64,000 nt of DNA, from contig CADBXF010000009.1 of the NCBI GenBank assembly GCA_902798585.1, forward strand, positions 57,367 to 121,366, in the 5' to 3' direction. Under the pieces are notes generated by a model that was not told the DNA's origin, did not search any database, and was given only the letters and a program-made list of their open reading frames with translations. This DNA is from an uncultured Lachnospiraceae bacterium (lineage in GTDB: Bacteria; Bacillota; Clostridia; Lachnospirales; Lachnospiraceae). Each line of letters opens with the position of its first letter. Position 1 is the stretch's first letter. Positions 1 to 8,774 of the stretch are shown piece by piece. Both the position numbers and the translations under genes were made by a program.

Positions 1-1370
1 TCGATGATACCGCGGGTATCCTTGATGGAGATTCTCTTGCCGGTTCCGTTCCAACCGGTATTTACAAGATAAGCCTTAGCGCCGCTCTTCTGCATCTTCT
101 TAACGAGCTCCTCGCCGTACTTGGTAGGGTGAAGCTCAAGGAAAGCCTGACCGAAGCATGCGGAGAAGGTAGGAGTAGGCTCCGTGATTCCGCGCTCGGT
201 ACCAGCAAGCTTAGCGGTGAAACCGGAAAGGAAGTAGTACTGCGTCTGCTCGGGAGTCAGGATGGAAACCGGAGGAAGAACGCCGAAAGCATCTGCCGAA
301 AGGAAGATTACATTCTTAGCGTCAGGACCAGCGGAAATTCCGTTAACCTTCTTAACGATGTTGTTGATGTGCTCAATCGGGTAGGAAACACGGGTGTTCT
401 CGGTAACGCTCTTGTCAGCGAAATCGATCTTGCCGTCCTTGTCTACGGTAACGTTCTCAAGGAGAGCGTCTCTCTTGATTGCGTTGTAGATATCGGGCTC
501 GGAATCCTTATCGAGGTTGATAACCTTAGCGTAGCAGCCGCCCTCGAAGTTGAAGACGCCGTTGTCGTCCCAGCCGTGCTCGTCGTCACCGATGAGAAGT
601 CTCTTGGGATCGGTGGAAAGCGTCGTCTTACCGGTTCCCGAAAGGCCGAAGAAGATTGCGGTGTTCTTTCCTTCCATATCGGTGTTAGCGGAGCAGTGCA
701 TGGAAGCCATGCCCTGAAGAGGAAGGTAGTAGTTCATCATGGAGAACATACCTTTCTTCATCTCGCCGCCGTACCAGGTGTTGATGATAACCTGCTCACG
801 GGAGGTGATATTGAACGCTACACAGGTCTCGGAGTTAAGACCGAGCTCCTTGTAGTTCTCAACCTTTGCAAGGGAAGCGTTGTAAATTACGAAGTTCGGC
901 TCAAAGCTCTCAAGCTCTTCAGCGGTGGGCTGAATGAACATGTTCTTGATGAAGTGAGCCTGCCAAGCAACCTCTACGATGAAACGAACTGCCATACGGG
1001 AGTCCTTGTTAGCGCCGCAGAATGCATCTACAACAAAGAGTCTCTTGTTGGAAAGCTCCTTCTTAGCGATATCCTTAACAACAGCCCAAACTTCCTCGCT
1101 CATCGGGTGGTTGTCATTCTTGTACGCATCGGTGGTCCACCAAACGGTGTCCTTGGAATTCTCATCCATTACGATGTACTTGTCTTTAGGAGAACGTCCG
1201 GTGTAAACACCCGTCATAACGTTAACCGCACCGAGCTCGGTCTCAACACCGACTTCGTAACCGGTGAGCTCCGGCTTCAGCTCTTCCTTGTAGAGATCCT
1301 CATAGGAAGGATTGTGTACAATCTCGGTAACACCGGTGATGCCGTACTTGGTCAAATCAATCTTTGCCAT
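1..1370 (-). CDS. pckA: Phosphoenolpyruvate carboxykinase (ATP), C-terminus cut by the window edge
   Basis: This cytoplasmic enzyme interconverts oxaloacetate plus ATP with PEP, CO2 and ADP. In fermenting anaerobes it often runs toward oxaloacetate and saves energy. The minus-strand frame opens with [10 protein letters not shown] and stays open to base 1, about 456 residues, so only the last part of a usual 530-residue protein is missing. The ATP-type kinase loop [11 protein letters not shown] and the following [18 protein letters not shown] metal and nucleotide segment are both present. The ATG at 1370 follows an AAAGAGG Shine-Dalgarno site about 8 bases upstream. A strong promoter lies 90 bases upstream, so it is probably a separate transcription unit. 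I see no defect in the visible part, and identification is firm. Confidence 0.96.
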   Translation of the reverse strand, partial: MAKIDLTKYGITGVTEIVHNPSYEDLYKEELKPELTGYEVGVETELGAVNVMTGVYTGRSPKDKYIVMDENSKDTVWWTTDAYKNDNHPMSEEVWAVVKDIAKKELSNKRLFVVDAFCGANKDSRMAVRFIVEVAWQAHFIKNMFIQPTAEELESFEPNFVIYNASLAKVENYKELGLNSETCVAFNITSREQVIINTWYGGEMKKGMFSMMNYYLPLQGMASMHCSANTDMEGKNTAIFFGLSGTGKTTLSTDPKRLLIGDDEHGWDDNGVFNFEGGCYAKVINLDKDSEPDIYNAIKRDALLENVTVDKDGKIDFADKSVTENTRVSYPIEHINNIVKKVNGISAGPDAKNVIFLSADAFGVLPPVSILTPEQTQYYFLSGFTAKLAGTERGITEPTPTFSACFGQAFLELHPTKYGEELVKKMQKSGAKAYLVNTGWNGTGKRISIKDTRGII

Positions 1371-1462
1371 GTTTTGTACCTCTTTCTATAAATTTCATAA
1401 GGCCCGTGGGCCTCTGCGTTACTGGTAAACAGTTGCATCGGGCGCAAGCCCAATCAAAGTGA

Positions 1463-1492
1463 ATTATACATTAGAGTGCTTTTCAAAGTCAA
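1463..1492 (-). promoter_or_regulatory. pckA promoter (TTGACT-18-TATAAT)
   Basis: On the minus strand a -35 TTGACT (1487-1492) is separated by 18 bases from a perfect -10 TATAAT (1463-1468). It is followed by a leader of about 90 bases with short GC-rich inverted repeats before the pckA start. Confidence 0.75.
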
Positions 1493-1527
1493 CAGCAAAT
1501 TTCAAAAATCCGTTCTGAAAGAAAAGA

Positions 1528-1556
1528 GAACCCGGCGCGCTTTTTTCGCCGGGTTC
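1528..1556 (-). terminator. Intrinsic terminator after the GH5 gene
   Basis: A 9-10 bp stem built on AACCCGGCG and CGCCGGGTT encloses a short loop. On the minus strand it is followed by the T-rich tract CTCTTTTCTTTC. It sits just after the GH5 stop codon and before the pckA promoter. Confidence 0.75.
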
Positions 1557-1562
1557 CCCGTG

Positions 1563-3566
1563 TTATTCTTTCCGTTGTTTTTTTCTCTTCAGGCAGAAAG
1601 CGACCGCGATAACGGCAACCGCCAGCACTCCCGCACAGACAAGTCCGACGGTCCGCAGCGTCGATCCGGAAGACTCCTGTCCGGCCTTATCCGGAGCTGT
1701 CGCCGGCGACGGTGCCGCGGTGGGTGTCGCCTCCGCAGGCGCCTCGGTCGGAGCTGCCGTCGGCGTTATCTCCGCAGCCCGCTCCGCGTCGGTCTTTAAG
1801 CGAAGCTTTGCATATACGACGGCGTCGCCGTCCAGCTTCGTATCCTTCGTGTACTCCCCTTCGTAAGTCTTCGTCAGATACCAGCCTTCGAACACCCAGT
1901 CCTCCGACTCCGGATTCGCCGGGTATTGTCCGCCGGATGCGTACCGCTGGCCGTTCACCATATAGGTCAGCTTCGCGTCCCCGGTCACAACGACCTCGTA
2001 GACCGTCACGCCGGGCTCCGTCGTAATCACCATGAAATTGCGAAGCTCCGACGGGTCGTTCACCTTGTTCGCGCTCATGGCGCCCGAAAGCGTCGCATAA
2101 TCGTACCAGATGATTTTCCGATCGCCCTCGTCCGCATAGCGCGTCGGCTCCACCGGAATCCACCACGCCTGCTTAATCTCGCTGTCGAGAATCACCTTCG
2201 GCTCGCCTGCGCCGCCGTCGTCGGGCGTGTATACGATTCCGATCTCGCGCCCCTCGGCAAACCATGTCGCCTTCGCGCTCATCGTAAGAAAGCTCGACTT
2301 CCATGCCTCCCCGGACTTCTTTCCTCCCGGAACGCTCCATACGGCGTTGCCGGCAACCTGCGAACCGCCGCCCGTCAATGCGCTTCCGCGCTCCGTGCTC
2401 TTCGCGCCTTCGAACAATCCCGCAACCACGGTCGGATAGTTCCATTCACAGGTCTTCCGGTTGATGTACGCGTGGCTCTCGCCTCCCGACTTCGTATCGC
2501 TTCCGTTGTCCCAGATGACAATCGGGATGCCGTAGGCCTGCGAGCAACGGCCCATACACTGCGCCCATTTTACGCGCTCCTCCGTGTTACCCTTCTCGGT
2601 GGCGCTCGTCTCGCCCATCACAACCGGAATGCCGTGGTCGAGGAACGCGCTTTTAATCGCTTTGAATACCGCCTCAACCTCGGCCTCGTCGGCGCCGGAA
2701 AATGTCTTCTGCGTGTCCTTCAGGCAGAAGTTGTACGGGGAATAGCAGTGCACCGAGGCAATCAGATTCTTCACGACCTTTCCGTCGTAAGTCGGCAGGG
2801 AAACCGCCTCCATGACATTGCCCGAGCACGACGCCGCATACCCCGGAATCATGAGGCAGCGCTCGTCGTTGTGCCCCGTGCCGTCCGCGCGAACCGTCTG
2901 TGCGAAAACCGCAAGCAGATAGTTGACTGCCTTGTAGCCCTCGCGGTTGCCGGACCACTCAACCGCCGAACCGGCCATGCGCGGCTCGTTCGTACCCTCG
3001 AAGATCAGATGCTGGTCGTACTCCGCAAAATACGCCGCAATCTGCTTCCAGACCGCCGCAAGTTCCGTTCCGACCTCGCGGTATTTCTTATCGAGATCCC
3101 TAACATTCAGCCAGGACTCGTGATGCACATTGATGATGACGAAGAGCCCCTCCTCATAGCACCAGTCCACGACCTCCTTCACGCGGCTTAAAAACGCGTC
3201 GTTGATCTTGTACTCGTGCCGCGCATCCAGCTCCTGCGCCCAGGTAATCGGGATTCGAATCACGGAAAATCCCGCTTCCTTCACGGCGTGAATCAATTCC
3301 TTCGTCACCTTCGGGTTGCCCCATGAGGTCTCGTGAGTGGCTCCTCTTCCGCCCGTCGCGTCAAAGGTGTTTCCGAGATTCCACCCGAGGCCCATCATCG
3401 AGACGACTTCCTCCGCGCTTCTGCCCGTCAGCTCCGCGCCCGCCGCCGTGAGCGTCAGACCGCCCCCGTCCGCCGCCGCGGCTCCCCCGGCTGCCGCGCA
3501 CAGCAGCGCCGCGCACAGAAGCGCCGCGCACAGGCAGCGAATTCCTCTTTTTTTGCAATTTACCAT
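1563..3566 (-). CDS. Secreted, membrane-anchored GH5 endoglucanase with InlB-type B-repeat
   Basis: This is an extracellular beta-1,4-glucanase (GH5, cellulase type) of 667 residues. A basic start and an Ala/Leu/Cys-rich core form the signal peptide. The catalytic domain opens with LGWNLGNTFD. It carries the acid/base Glu in GTNEP (about residue 194), the substrate HCY motif, and the nucleophile Glu in VMGETSA (about residue 319). A beta-rich module without clear assignment follows, then a Listeria-Bacteroides B-repeat (VFEGWYLTKTYEGEY), a Thr/Pro/Ala linker, one membrane span and a KRKKQRK tail. There is no LPXTG motif, so anchoring is by the span itself. I chose the ATG at 3566 because GGAGG lies 9 bases upstream. 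An in-frame ATG at 3584 overlaps that site. The gene is monocistronic between its promoter and terminator. Confidence 0.92.
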   Translation of the reverse strand: MVNCKKRGIRCLCAALLCAALLCAAAGGAAAADGGGLTLTAAGAELTGRSAEEVVSMMGLGWNLGNTFDATGGRGATHETSWGNPKVTKELIHAVKEAGFSVIRIPITWAQELDARHEYKINDAFLSRVKEVVDWCYEEGLFVIINVHHESWLNVRDLDKKYREVGTELAAVWKQIAAYFAEYDQHLIFEGTNEPRMAGSAVEWSGNREGYKAVNYLLAVFAQTVRADGTGHNDERCLMIPGYAASCSGNVMEAVSLPTYDGKVVKNLIASVHCYSPYNFCLKDTQKTFSGADEAEVEAVFKAIKSAFLDHGIPVVMGETSATEKGNTEERVKWAQCMGRCSQAYGIPIVIWDNGSDTKSGGESHAYINRKTCEWNYPTVVAGLFEGAKSTERGSALTGGGSQVAGNAVWSVPGGKKSGEAWKSSFLTMSAKATWFAEGREIGIVYTPDDGGAGEPKVILDSEIKQAWWIPVEPTRYADEGDRKIIWYDYATLSGAMSANKVNDPSELRNFMVITTEPGVTVYEVVVTGDAKLTYMVNGQRYASGGQYPANPESEDWVFEGWYLTKTYEGEYTKDTKLDGDAVVYAKLRLKTDAERAAEITPTAAPTEAPAEATPTAAPSPATAPDKAGQESSGSTLRTVGLVCAGVLAVAVIAVAFCLKRKKQRKE

Positions 3567-3598
3567 TTTTCCAAACCTCCGCATCGGATATCTACACC

Positions 3599-3628
3599 AT
3601 TGTAGCGGAAAACCGCCTCCGCAGTCAA
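3599..3628 (-). promoter_or_regulatory. GH5 cellulase promoter (TTGACT-18-TACAAT)
   Basis: On the minus strand TTGACT (3623-3628) and TACAAT (3599-3604) are separated by 18 bases. The spacer contains an imperfect GGCGG/CCGC inverted repeat. No operator can be named. Confidence 0.6.
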
Positions 3629-3696
3629 TGCGTTTTCTGCTCTGTTTTCGGTATGTTTCGGTATCTCGTCGTGCTACCCGTCAAATGCGGCGCGAT

Positions 3697-3725
3697 TTTA
3701 CTTTTTTCCGGCGGTGTGCTATACT
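3697..3725 (+). promoter_or_regulatory. Promoter for the biotin ligase gene (extended -10)
   Basis: TTTACT (3697-3702), a 17-base spacer and TATACT (3720-3725) preceded by TGC give an extended -10 promoter. It diverges from the GH5 promoter. The 250-base divergent region holds nothing else I can recognise. Confidence 0.6.
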
Positions 3726-3818
3726 GTGCGGTGGGTGGGCCGCGTGTCTGCCCGAAACAATCGCGCCTGCGGAAAGGCCTTGCGGCATCCGCTTTGCGCG
3801 GGCAAGGAGGATGCTGTT

Positions 3819-4694
3819 TTGAACGCCGGACTGGTCTCTTCGCTTCTCACGGAAGCTTCCCGAATCACACTGCTCGTGCGCGACACGGTGACCTCCACGA
3901 ACCTCCTCGTAAAGGAGCTCGGCGCGCAGGGGGCGCCCGAGGGTACACTGATGGTCGCTTCGGAACAGACGCAGGGGCGGGGACGCCTCGGCCGCCGGTT
4001 CGAGTCGCCGGAGCACACGGGGCTGTATTTTACGATTTTGCTGCGACCGGATCTTCCGGTTTCGAAGAGCCTGCACATCACGATTCTTGCGGCGGTTGCC
4101 GCCGCTGAGGGAATCGCGGAGGTAACCGGCCTTTCCCCGGAGATCAAATGGGTCAACGACCTCTATCTCCGCGACCGTAAGATTTGCGGAATCCTTGCGG
4201 AATCCGCCTTTTTGCCCGGCACCGACCGGCTTGCTTACACGGCTCTCGGAATCGGAGTCAACCTGGAGGAACCGGCCGGCGGATTTACCGGCACGGCCGC
4301 CGGAATCGCGGGGGCGCTGTACCCGCACGGCGCAGCACCGGAGGAACTTCCCGAGCGGTTGCTCGCTGCGATTGTAAACCGCCTCCTCGGATACTTCGAC
4401 GAGCTTCGGGAGTATTCTTCCGGGGAGAGCGAAGCGGAGCGCGGCGGATGCGGCGCCGGCGCCCGGCGCTCTGATTTTCCGCGCGGAAACGCGCCGTCCT
4501 ACATGGAGCGCTACCGCGCTTCGGATTATCTCTTCGGAAAGGATGTATGGCTGGTGCCGGACATCACCCGGCCGGAGGCAGCGCAACGCGTGCAGGCGAC
4601 GGCCATCGACGCGGAGGGAAGGCTCCTTGTGACGCTGCCGGACGGCACAACGGAGGCGGTATCCTCGGGGGATGTCATGATCCGGCTTTCGTGA
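3819..4694 (+). CDS. birA: Biotin--[acetyl-CoA-carboxylase] ligase, monofunctional
   Basis: This enzyme activates biotin with ATP and attaches it to the carrier lysine of biotin-dependent carboxylases and decarboxylases. The catalytic domain shows the DTVTSTN start, the biotinyl-AMP motif GRGRLGRRF and the KWVNDL motif with RKICGILAE. The C-terminal SH3-like domain follows. There is no N-terminal winged helix, so unlike E. coli BirA it should not act as a biotin repressor. I chose the TTG at 3819 because AAGGAGG ends 8 bases before it, giving 291 residues. The frame is open further upstream, to an ATG at 3714 that falls inside the promoter. About 80 bases separate it from the next gene, which may be cotranscribed. 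Confidence 0.9.
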   Translation: MNAGLVSSLLTEASRITLLVRDTVTSTNLLVKELGAQGAPEGTLMVASEQTQGRGRLGRRFESPEHTGLYFTILLRPDLPVSKSLHITILAAVAAAEGIAEVTGLSPEIKWVNDLYLRDRKICGILAESAFLPGTDRLAYTALGIGVNLEEPAGGFTGTAAGIAGALYPHGAAPEELPERLLAAIVNRLLGYFDELREYSSGESEAERGGCGAGARRSDFPRGNAPSYMERYRASDYLFGKDVWLVPDITRPEAAQRVQATAIDAEGRLLVTLPDGTTEAVSSGDVMIRLS

Positions 4695-4772
4695 TGTCAG
4701 CCGGAATGGTTTTCGGGCCGGGGAGTTGCAGCGGAATGCGGAAGCATTTTTCGCAGGAGAAAGGAAGTCATA

Positions 4773-6764
4773 ATGAACATAGATGAATACATCAAGGCCA
4801 AAAAGGCCGGTGAGAAGGAATATGATTACTGCGTGTCCAAAGGTATTCACCCGTATCTGGTGTGCCTTGACGACATGCTTGCGCGCGTTGAGGTCGACAG
4901 CCGCGTCAAGCTCGGTCTGGTTGAGATTCCGATGAGCAAAATCGCCGGAACCTACAACGAGGGCCGGAGCAACGCGTTTGCGCGCAACTTCATGCCGCTC
5001 CTCGACAAGGATTCCGAGTTCGCCATGAAATGGGCGACGCTCTACGAGTCGATGGAGGCCGAGGGCATGCGCGACCCTGTCATCGCGTACGAATTTCTGG
5101 ACAAGTTCTACATTCAGGAGGGAAACAAGCGGGTCAGCGTCTCGCGCTGCATGGACGCCGTCTCGGTTGAGGGTTATGTCACAAGAATCATCCCGAAGCG
5201 AAATGACACCAGAGAGGTCCAGATGTACTACGAATTTCTGGATTTCTACGAGAAGACGCAGATCAACTATCTCACCTTCTCGAAGGAGGGCAGCTATCAG
5301 CTTCTTCTGAAGGCGACCTACAACAACACCGAAACCGTGTGGGACGACACGATGAAGTCCGACTTCCGCTCGGCCTACATCACCTTCAGCAAGGAGTTTC
5401 TCGCGCGCGGCGGAAGCAAGCTCCAGCTCACGGTATCCGACGCATTTTTGGTGTACTTAAGCATCTTCGGCTACGAGGAGGCCCGGGACGCGCTCGCTTC
5501 GGAATACCGCGACAACATAAGCAAAATATGGAACGAGTTCGAGCTGTACAGCCACCACCGCACCATCTCCATTTCGTTAAATCCCATCGCCGACCCGAAG
5601 AAGCACACCTTCTCCATGCTCATCTCGCCAAAGACCTACGCGGCGGCCTGGGTGTACGAGAAGCCCAAGGAAATCAGCGCCTGGACCTATGCCCATGAGC
5701 TCGGCCGCGAATATATCGACGATGTGTTCGGCAAGCAGATTAACACCGACGCCGTCTTCGGCGTTTCGGTCGCCGAGGCGGTCGGGACGATGGAGAAGCT
5801 CATCGCGGAAGGCTACAATGTGATTTTCGCCACCTCGCCGCAGTATTTTCCGGCGTGCGCCAAGGTCGCTGTCGAGCACCCGGATGTCAAAGTCCTCAAC
5901 TGCTCGCTCAACCTTTCCTCGCGCCATGTACGCTCGTACTATCTTCGCATGTACGAGGCCAAATTCATGATCGGCGCGCTGGCCGGCGCCCTCGCGACGG
6001 ACGATCGCATCGGCTATGTCGCGGACTATCCGATTTTCGGCGTCACCGCGAGCATCAATGCCTTTGCGCTCGGCGCCCGCATGGTCAACCCGAAGGCGGA
6101 GGTGTACCTCGAGTGGTCCACCGTCAAGGGAAGCGAACCGAAGGAGCGATTCCGCGAGCAGGGCATCACGCTCATCTCAAGCCGCGATTTGAACGCGCCG
6201 GGCAGCCTCTCCCGCGAGTTCGGTCTGTTCCGCAGAAACGGCGAAGATGTCGCGAAAAATTATGCGCTTCCGGTATGGCACTGGGGGAAAATGTACGAGG
6301 ATATTCTCCGCTCCATCCTCAACGGCAACTGGAAGGATGAGGAGGAGTCCGCCGACAACCGCGCGCTCAACTACTGGTGGGGAATGTCCGCCGGCGCCAT
6401 CGATGTCATCTACTCCGACCGCATTCCGACCGGTACGAAGCTGCTCCTCAAGATTCTTCGCTCCTCGCTCACGAGCGGAGGCTTCAACCCGTTTTCCGGA
6501 CTTCTCAAGTACCGGGACGGTACGCAGGAGGATGCGGGCGACGGTCTCTCGCCGGAGAAAATTCTTCGGATGAACAAGCTTCTCTACAACATCCACGGAA
6601 GCATTCCGACAATCGATGTGATCAGCGAAGATTACCGCGCATTTATCGAGGCCCAGGGCATTTTCCGTCCGGAGGCGGACACACACTTAAGCGACGCGAG
6701 TCCTCTCGCCGGCCCCGACGCCACGCCGGTTGTGCATGCCTCCGACGACCTCGGCGAAAAATGA
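4773..6764 (+). CDS. Cytoplasmic ParB-like / BMP (PnrA-like) ligand-binding fusion protein
   Basis: This 663-residue protein has no signal peptide or membrane span. Residues about 45-150 look like a ParB-type N-terminal domain, with GTYNEGRS and the GNKRVSV motif that matches the ParB GNHR-type box. A helical middle follows to about residue 270. The rest resembles the Bmp/PnrA (Med) nucleoside-binding lipoprotein fold, with AKFMIGALAGALA and GYVADYPIFGVTASINAFALG. In the usual proteins this fold is outside the membrane and feeds an ABC transporter. Here it must work inside the cell, so sensing of a nucleoside-like ligand is an inference. A good AAAGGAAG site precedes the ATG. It is followed by a phosphoesterase gene after 86 bases. 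Its biochemical role is unknown to me. Confidence 0.85.
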   Translation: MNIDEYIKAKKAGEKEYDYCVSKGIHPYLVCLDDMLARVEVDSRVKLGLVEIPMSKIAGTYNEGRSNAFARNFMPLLDKDSEFAMKWATLYESMEAEGMRDPVIAYEFLDKFYIQEGNKRVSVSRCMDAVSVEGYVTRIIPKRNDTREVQMYYEFLDFYEKTQINYLTFSKEGSYQLLLKATYNNTETVWDDTMKSDFRSAYITFSKEFLARGGSKLQLTVSDAFLVYLSIFGYEEARDALASEYRDNISKIWNEFELYSHHRTISISLNPIADPKKHTFSMLISPKTYAAAWVYEKPKEISAWTYAHELGREYIDDVFGKQINTDAVFGVSVAEAVGTMEKLIAEGYNVIFATSPQYFPACAKVAVEHPDVKVLNCSLNLSSRHVRSYYLRMYEAKFMIGALAGALATDDRIGYVADYPIFGVTASINAFALGARMVNPKAEVYLEWSTVKGSEPKERFREQGITLISSRDLNAPGSLSREFGLFRRNGEDVAKNYALPVWHWGKMYEDILRSILNGNWKDEEESADNRALNYWWGMSAGAIDVIYSDRIPTGTKLLLKILRSSLTSGGFNPFSGLLKYRDGTQEDAGDGLSPEKILRMNKLLYNIHGSIPTIDVISEDYRAFIEAQGIFRPEADTHLSDASPLAGPDATPVVHASDDLGEK

Positions 6765-6850
6765 CGCGCCGCGGCGCACATCCCGCGGCAGACTGACGAA
6801 CCAAGACCCCCCGACGGCTGTATTCCGCAGTCGCAGAAAGGCATTCCCGC

Positions 6851-7519
6851 ATGAAAATTCTCGTTGTCTCAGACAAAGAATCGAAAGCTCTCTGGGATTA
6901 CTATGAGCCCGGCAAACTGGACCCTTACGATCTCATTATCTCCTGCGGGGATCTGGCGCCGCAGTATTTGTCATTTCTCGCGACCTTTACGAAGGCCCCG
7001 GTTTTGTATGTCCGCGGCAACCATGACGACTGCTACGAACAGACCCCGCCCGACGGCTGCACCGACATCGACGGCAAATTCTACCACTTCAAAGGTCTTC
7101 GCATCGTTGGCCTCGGCGGCTCCATGCGCTACCGCCCGGGCATCAACCAATACACCGACGACGAGATGTTCCACCGCATCCGGAAGCTTCGCTACCGGCT
7201 GTGGCGCAACCACGGCTTCGATCTTTTGGTGACGCACTCTCCCGCGAAGGGGCTCGGCGACGCGGAGGATCTGACGCATACCGGCTTCACCGCACTTGTG
7301 AAACTGCTCGACCGCTACCATCCCGCCTATCATGTTCACGGCCATGTGCATGCGAATTATTCCTACAAAAAGAAGGGGCCGATTCAGCACGGTCCCACCA
7401 CGATTCTCAATGTTTACGAATCCTATGTCCTGGAAATTCCCGACCCGGTCGTCCCGGCGAAGAAATCCCGCCGCAGGCACCGCAGAAAGCGCAGCCACAG
7501 CCCCGAAGCAGCCGAGTGA
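6851..7519 (+). CDS. Calcineurin-like metallophosphoesterase
   Basis: This is a 222-residue soluble metal-dependent phosphoesterase of the YfcE/MJ0936-like type. The GDL, GNHDD, THSP and HGHVH motifs that hold the two metals are all visible in order. The first motif is unusual: the standard DxH is read as SDKES, so the histidine is replaced by lysine/glutamate and one metal ligand is altered. The C-terminal tail after PDPVVP is rich in Lys, Arg and Ser. It follows the ParB/BMP-like gene by 86 bases in the same direction, and AAAGG stands before the ATG. The substrate cannot be told from the sequence; a nucleotide or cyclic nucleotide is only a guess. Confidence 0.87.
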   Translation: MKILVVSDKESKALWDYYEPGKLDPYDLIISCGDLAPQYLSFLATFTKAPVLYVRGNHDDCYEQTPPDGCTDIDGKFYHFKGLRIVGLGGSMRYRPGINQYTDDEMFHRIRKLRYRLWRNHGFDLLVTHSPAKGLGDAEDLTHTGFTALVKLLDRYHPAYHVHGHVHANYSYKKKGPIQHGPTTILNVYESYVLEIPDPVVPAKKSRRRHRRKRSHSPEAAE

Positions 7520-7535
7520 ACGCCGGATTTCCGTA

Positions 7536-7564
7536 TTGACACTTTGCCCGCGATGTGTTATGCT
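7536..7564 (+). promoter_or_regulatory. queT promoter (TTGACA-17-TATGCT)
   Basis: A perfect -35 TTGACA (7536-7541), a 17-base spacer and TATGCT (7559-7564) begin about 60 bases before the riboswitch-like element. Confidence 0.8.
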
Positions 7565-7627
7565 CTGCGTTGCGCGGCCGCCATGGGAAGGCTTTTCCGC
7601 GGTCGTACCGCGTCACAACCGAACAAC

Positions 7628-7670
7628 GGTGAGTTCGAAACCATCCTCACCTAAAACAAAACTACGGAGG
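7628..7670 (+). promoter_or_regulatory. preQ1-I-like riboswitch overlapping the queT ribosome-binding site
   Basis: The stem GGTGAG (7628-7633)/CTCACC (7646-7651) encloses a 12-base loop beginning TTC and containing AAACC. It is followed directly by the A-rich tail TAAAACAAAACTA and then CGGAGG, the ribosome-binding site of queT. This order (short stem, TTC loop, AACAAAAC-type tail, Shine-Dalgarno) is that of the small H-type pseudoknot preQ1-I aptamers. It predicts translational repression when the queuosine precursor preQ1 is bound. I did not verify the second helix by base pairing. Confidence 0.75.
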
Positions 7671-7677
7671 TTTCTTT

Positions 7678-8310
7678 ATGAAACGCAATTCTGCTTTATT
7701 TATCACGAAGGCGGCTCTGATTGCCGCGCTCTATTTCGCACTTTCCATGCTCTCGAACGCAATCGGTCTGTGCAGCGGCGTCATCCAGTGCCGCATCTCG
7801 GAAGCCCTCACGATTCTTCCCGCATTTATGATTGAAGCCATCCCCGGACTTGCCATCGGATGTCTTCTCACAAACATTATAACCAGCGCCACTGTCTGGG
7901 ATATTGTCTTCGGAACCGCAGCAACGCTGCTCGGTGCTGTCGGCACCTGGCTGATCGGTCGTCTCGTCCGCAGGAAGGCTCTCTCTTCGCCCGTGAACAC
8001 CGAAACGGCGAGCGGAATCCTGCACATTGTCATTCTTACGGCAATGTTCGCGTTTCCGCCGATTCTGGCCAACGCCCTCATCATCCCGCCGATTCTCAAA
8101 TTTGCACTCGGCGTTCCGGATGCTTACTGGTTTATCTTCGCAACCGTGACCGCCGGTGAAATTATCGCCTGCGGCATCTTTGGCGGTATTCTTCTGGCAG
8201 CGCTTCTCGGCAACCCCTACACCCGGTCGCTGGTGCTCGGGAAGAAGAACACCTCGATTTCCGCTTCCGAGGCCACTGTTTCCGAACAGTTGCCCGAGGC
8301 CGACGCCTGA
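7678..8310 (+). CDS. queT: QueT-family ECF transporter substrate-binding subunit (queuosine precursor)
   Basis: This 210-residue integral membrane protein is the S-component of an energy-coupling-factor importer, probably for preQ1 or a related queuosine precursor. The sequence has about six hydrophobic spans and the QueT-family pattern ALYFALSMLSNAIGLCSGVIQCRISEAL (seen at residues 17-44). It lacks an ATPase, so it would rely on a shared EcfAA'T module encoded elsewhere. The ATG follows CGGAGG by 7 bases, and that site is inside the preQ1-like element. The function and its regulation therefore support each other. A terminator follows about 90 bases downstream, so the gene is monocistronic. 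Confidence 0.92.
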   Translation: MKRNSALFITKAALIAALYFALSMLSNAIGLCSGVIQCRISEALTILPAFMIEAIPGLAIGCLLTNIITSATVWDIVFGTAATLLGAVGTWLIGRLVRRKALSSPVNTETASGILHIVILTAMFAFPPILANALIIPPILKFALGVPDAYWFIFATVTAGEIIACGIFGGILLAALLGNPYTRSLVLGKKNTSISASEATVSEQLPEADA

Positions 8311-8397
8311 ACGACACCGACCGAATGCTTTGTACCGGCGGTTAACCGGACGAAAGCGTAGCCTGCACATCTGCGCGGCGATTGACAAAAACGAAGC

Positions 8398-8441
8398 AAG
8401 GGGCTGCCGCATCGACTCCGGTCGGTGCGACGGCCCCTTTT
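8398..8441 (+). terminator. Terminator after queT
   Basis: GGGGC-containing and GCCCC-containing arms form a long, slightly interrupted hairpin through CATCGAC/GTCGGTG and end in TTTT on the plus strand. The A-rich left flank would also allow weak use on the other strand. Confidence 0.6.
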
Positions 8442-8486
8442 GTGAATGCGGGAAACTGTCCCGTTGAAAAAAATCAAACCGATTCC

Positions 8487-8733
8487 TCAATCCATAAACG
8501 ACAGCAGCCGAAGAGTCTCAAGGAGCTGTCCGTCAATCATGAGCCCTGCGATATAGGAGGCTGCATTTGCCAAAACCGCATAGGCGATATACACCGGAGC
8601 CGCGCGTCTCTCCGCCGATGCTTTTCGAAGAATCAGGACATAGATGACGGCTTCGGACCGTTGTCGGCGTATGCGACAGACAACACAATCCATGCAAAAG
8701 CAAGCACACACCACACCCGGTATCTTCTCTTCA
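8487..8733 (-). pseudogene. Possible frame-disrupted small membrane protein
   Basis: The 390 bases between queT and the metal permease hold two partial minus-strand frames that look like halves of one small protein. The first starts at 8733 with MKRRYRVWCVLAFAWIVLSV, a basic start plus a hydrophobic span, and stops after about 33 codons. The second, one base out of phase, carries AVIYVLILRKASAERRAAP and a further hydrophobic stretch up to the stop at 8487. Joined, they would give about 80 residues with two to three spans. The start has only a weak G-rich site upstream. I do not recognise a family, and chance cannot be excluded. Confidence 0.35.
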
Positions 8734-8774
8734 TAAGCGCCCCCGTATCATTTTCTTCGTTGATACCCAGGATA

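Noticed and set aside
1571..1791. Repeated TPTAAPTEA units that look like a DNA tandem repeat
   Set aside because: It is the Thr/Pro/Ala linker of the GH5 protein; codons vary, so the DNA is not a true tandem repeat.
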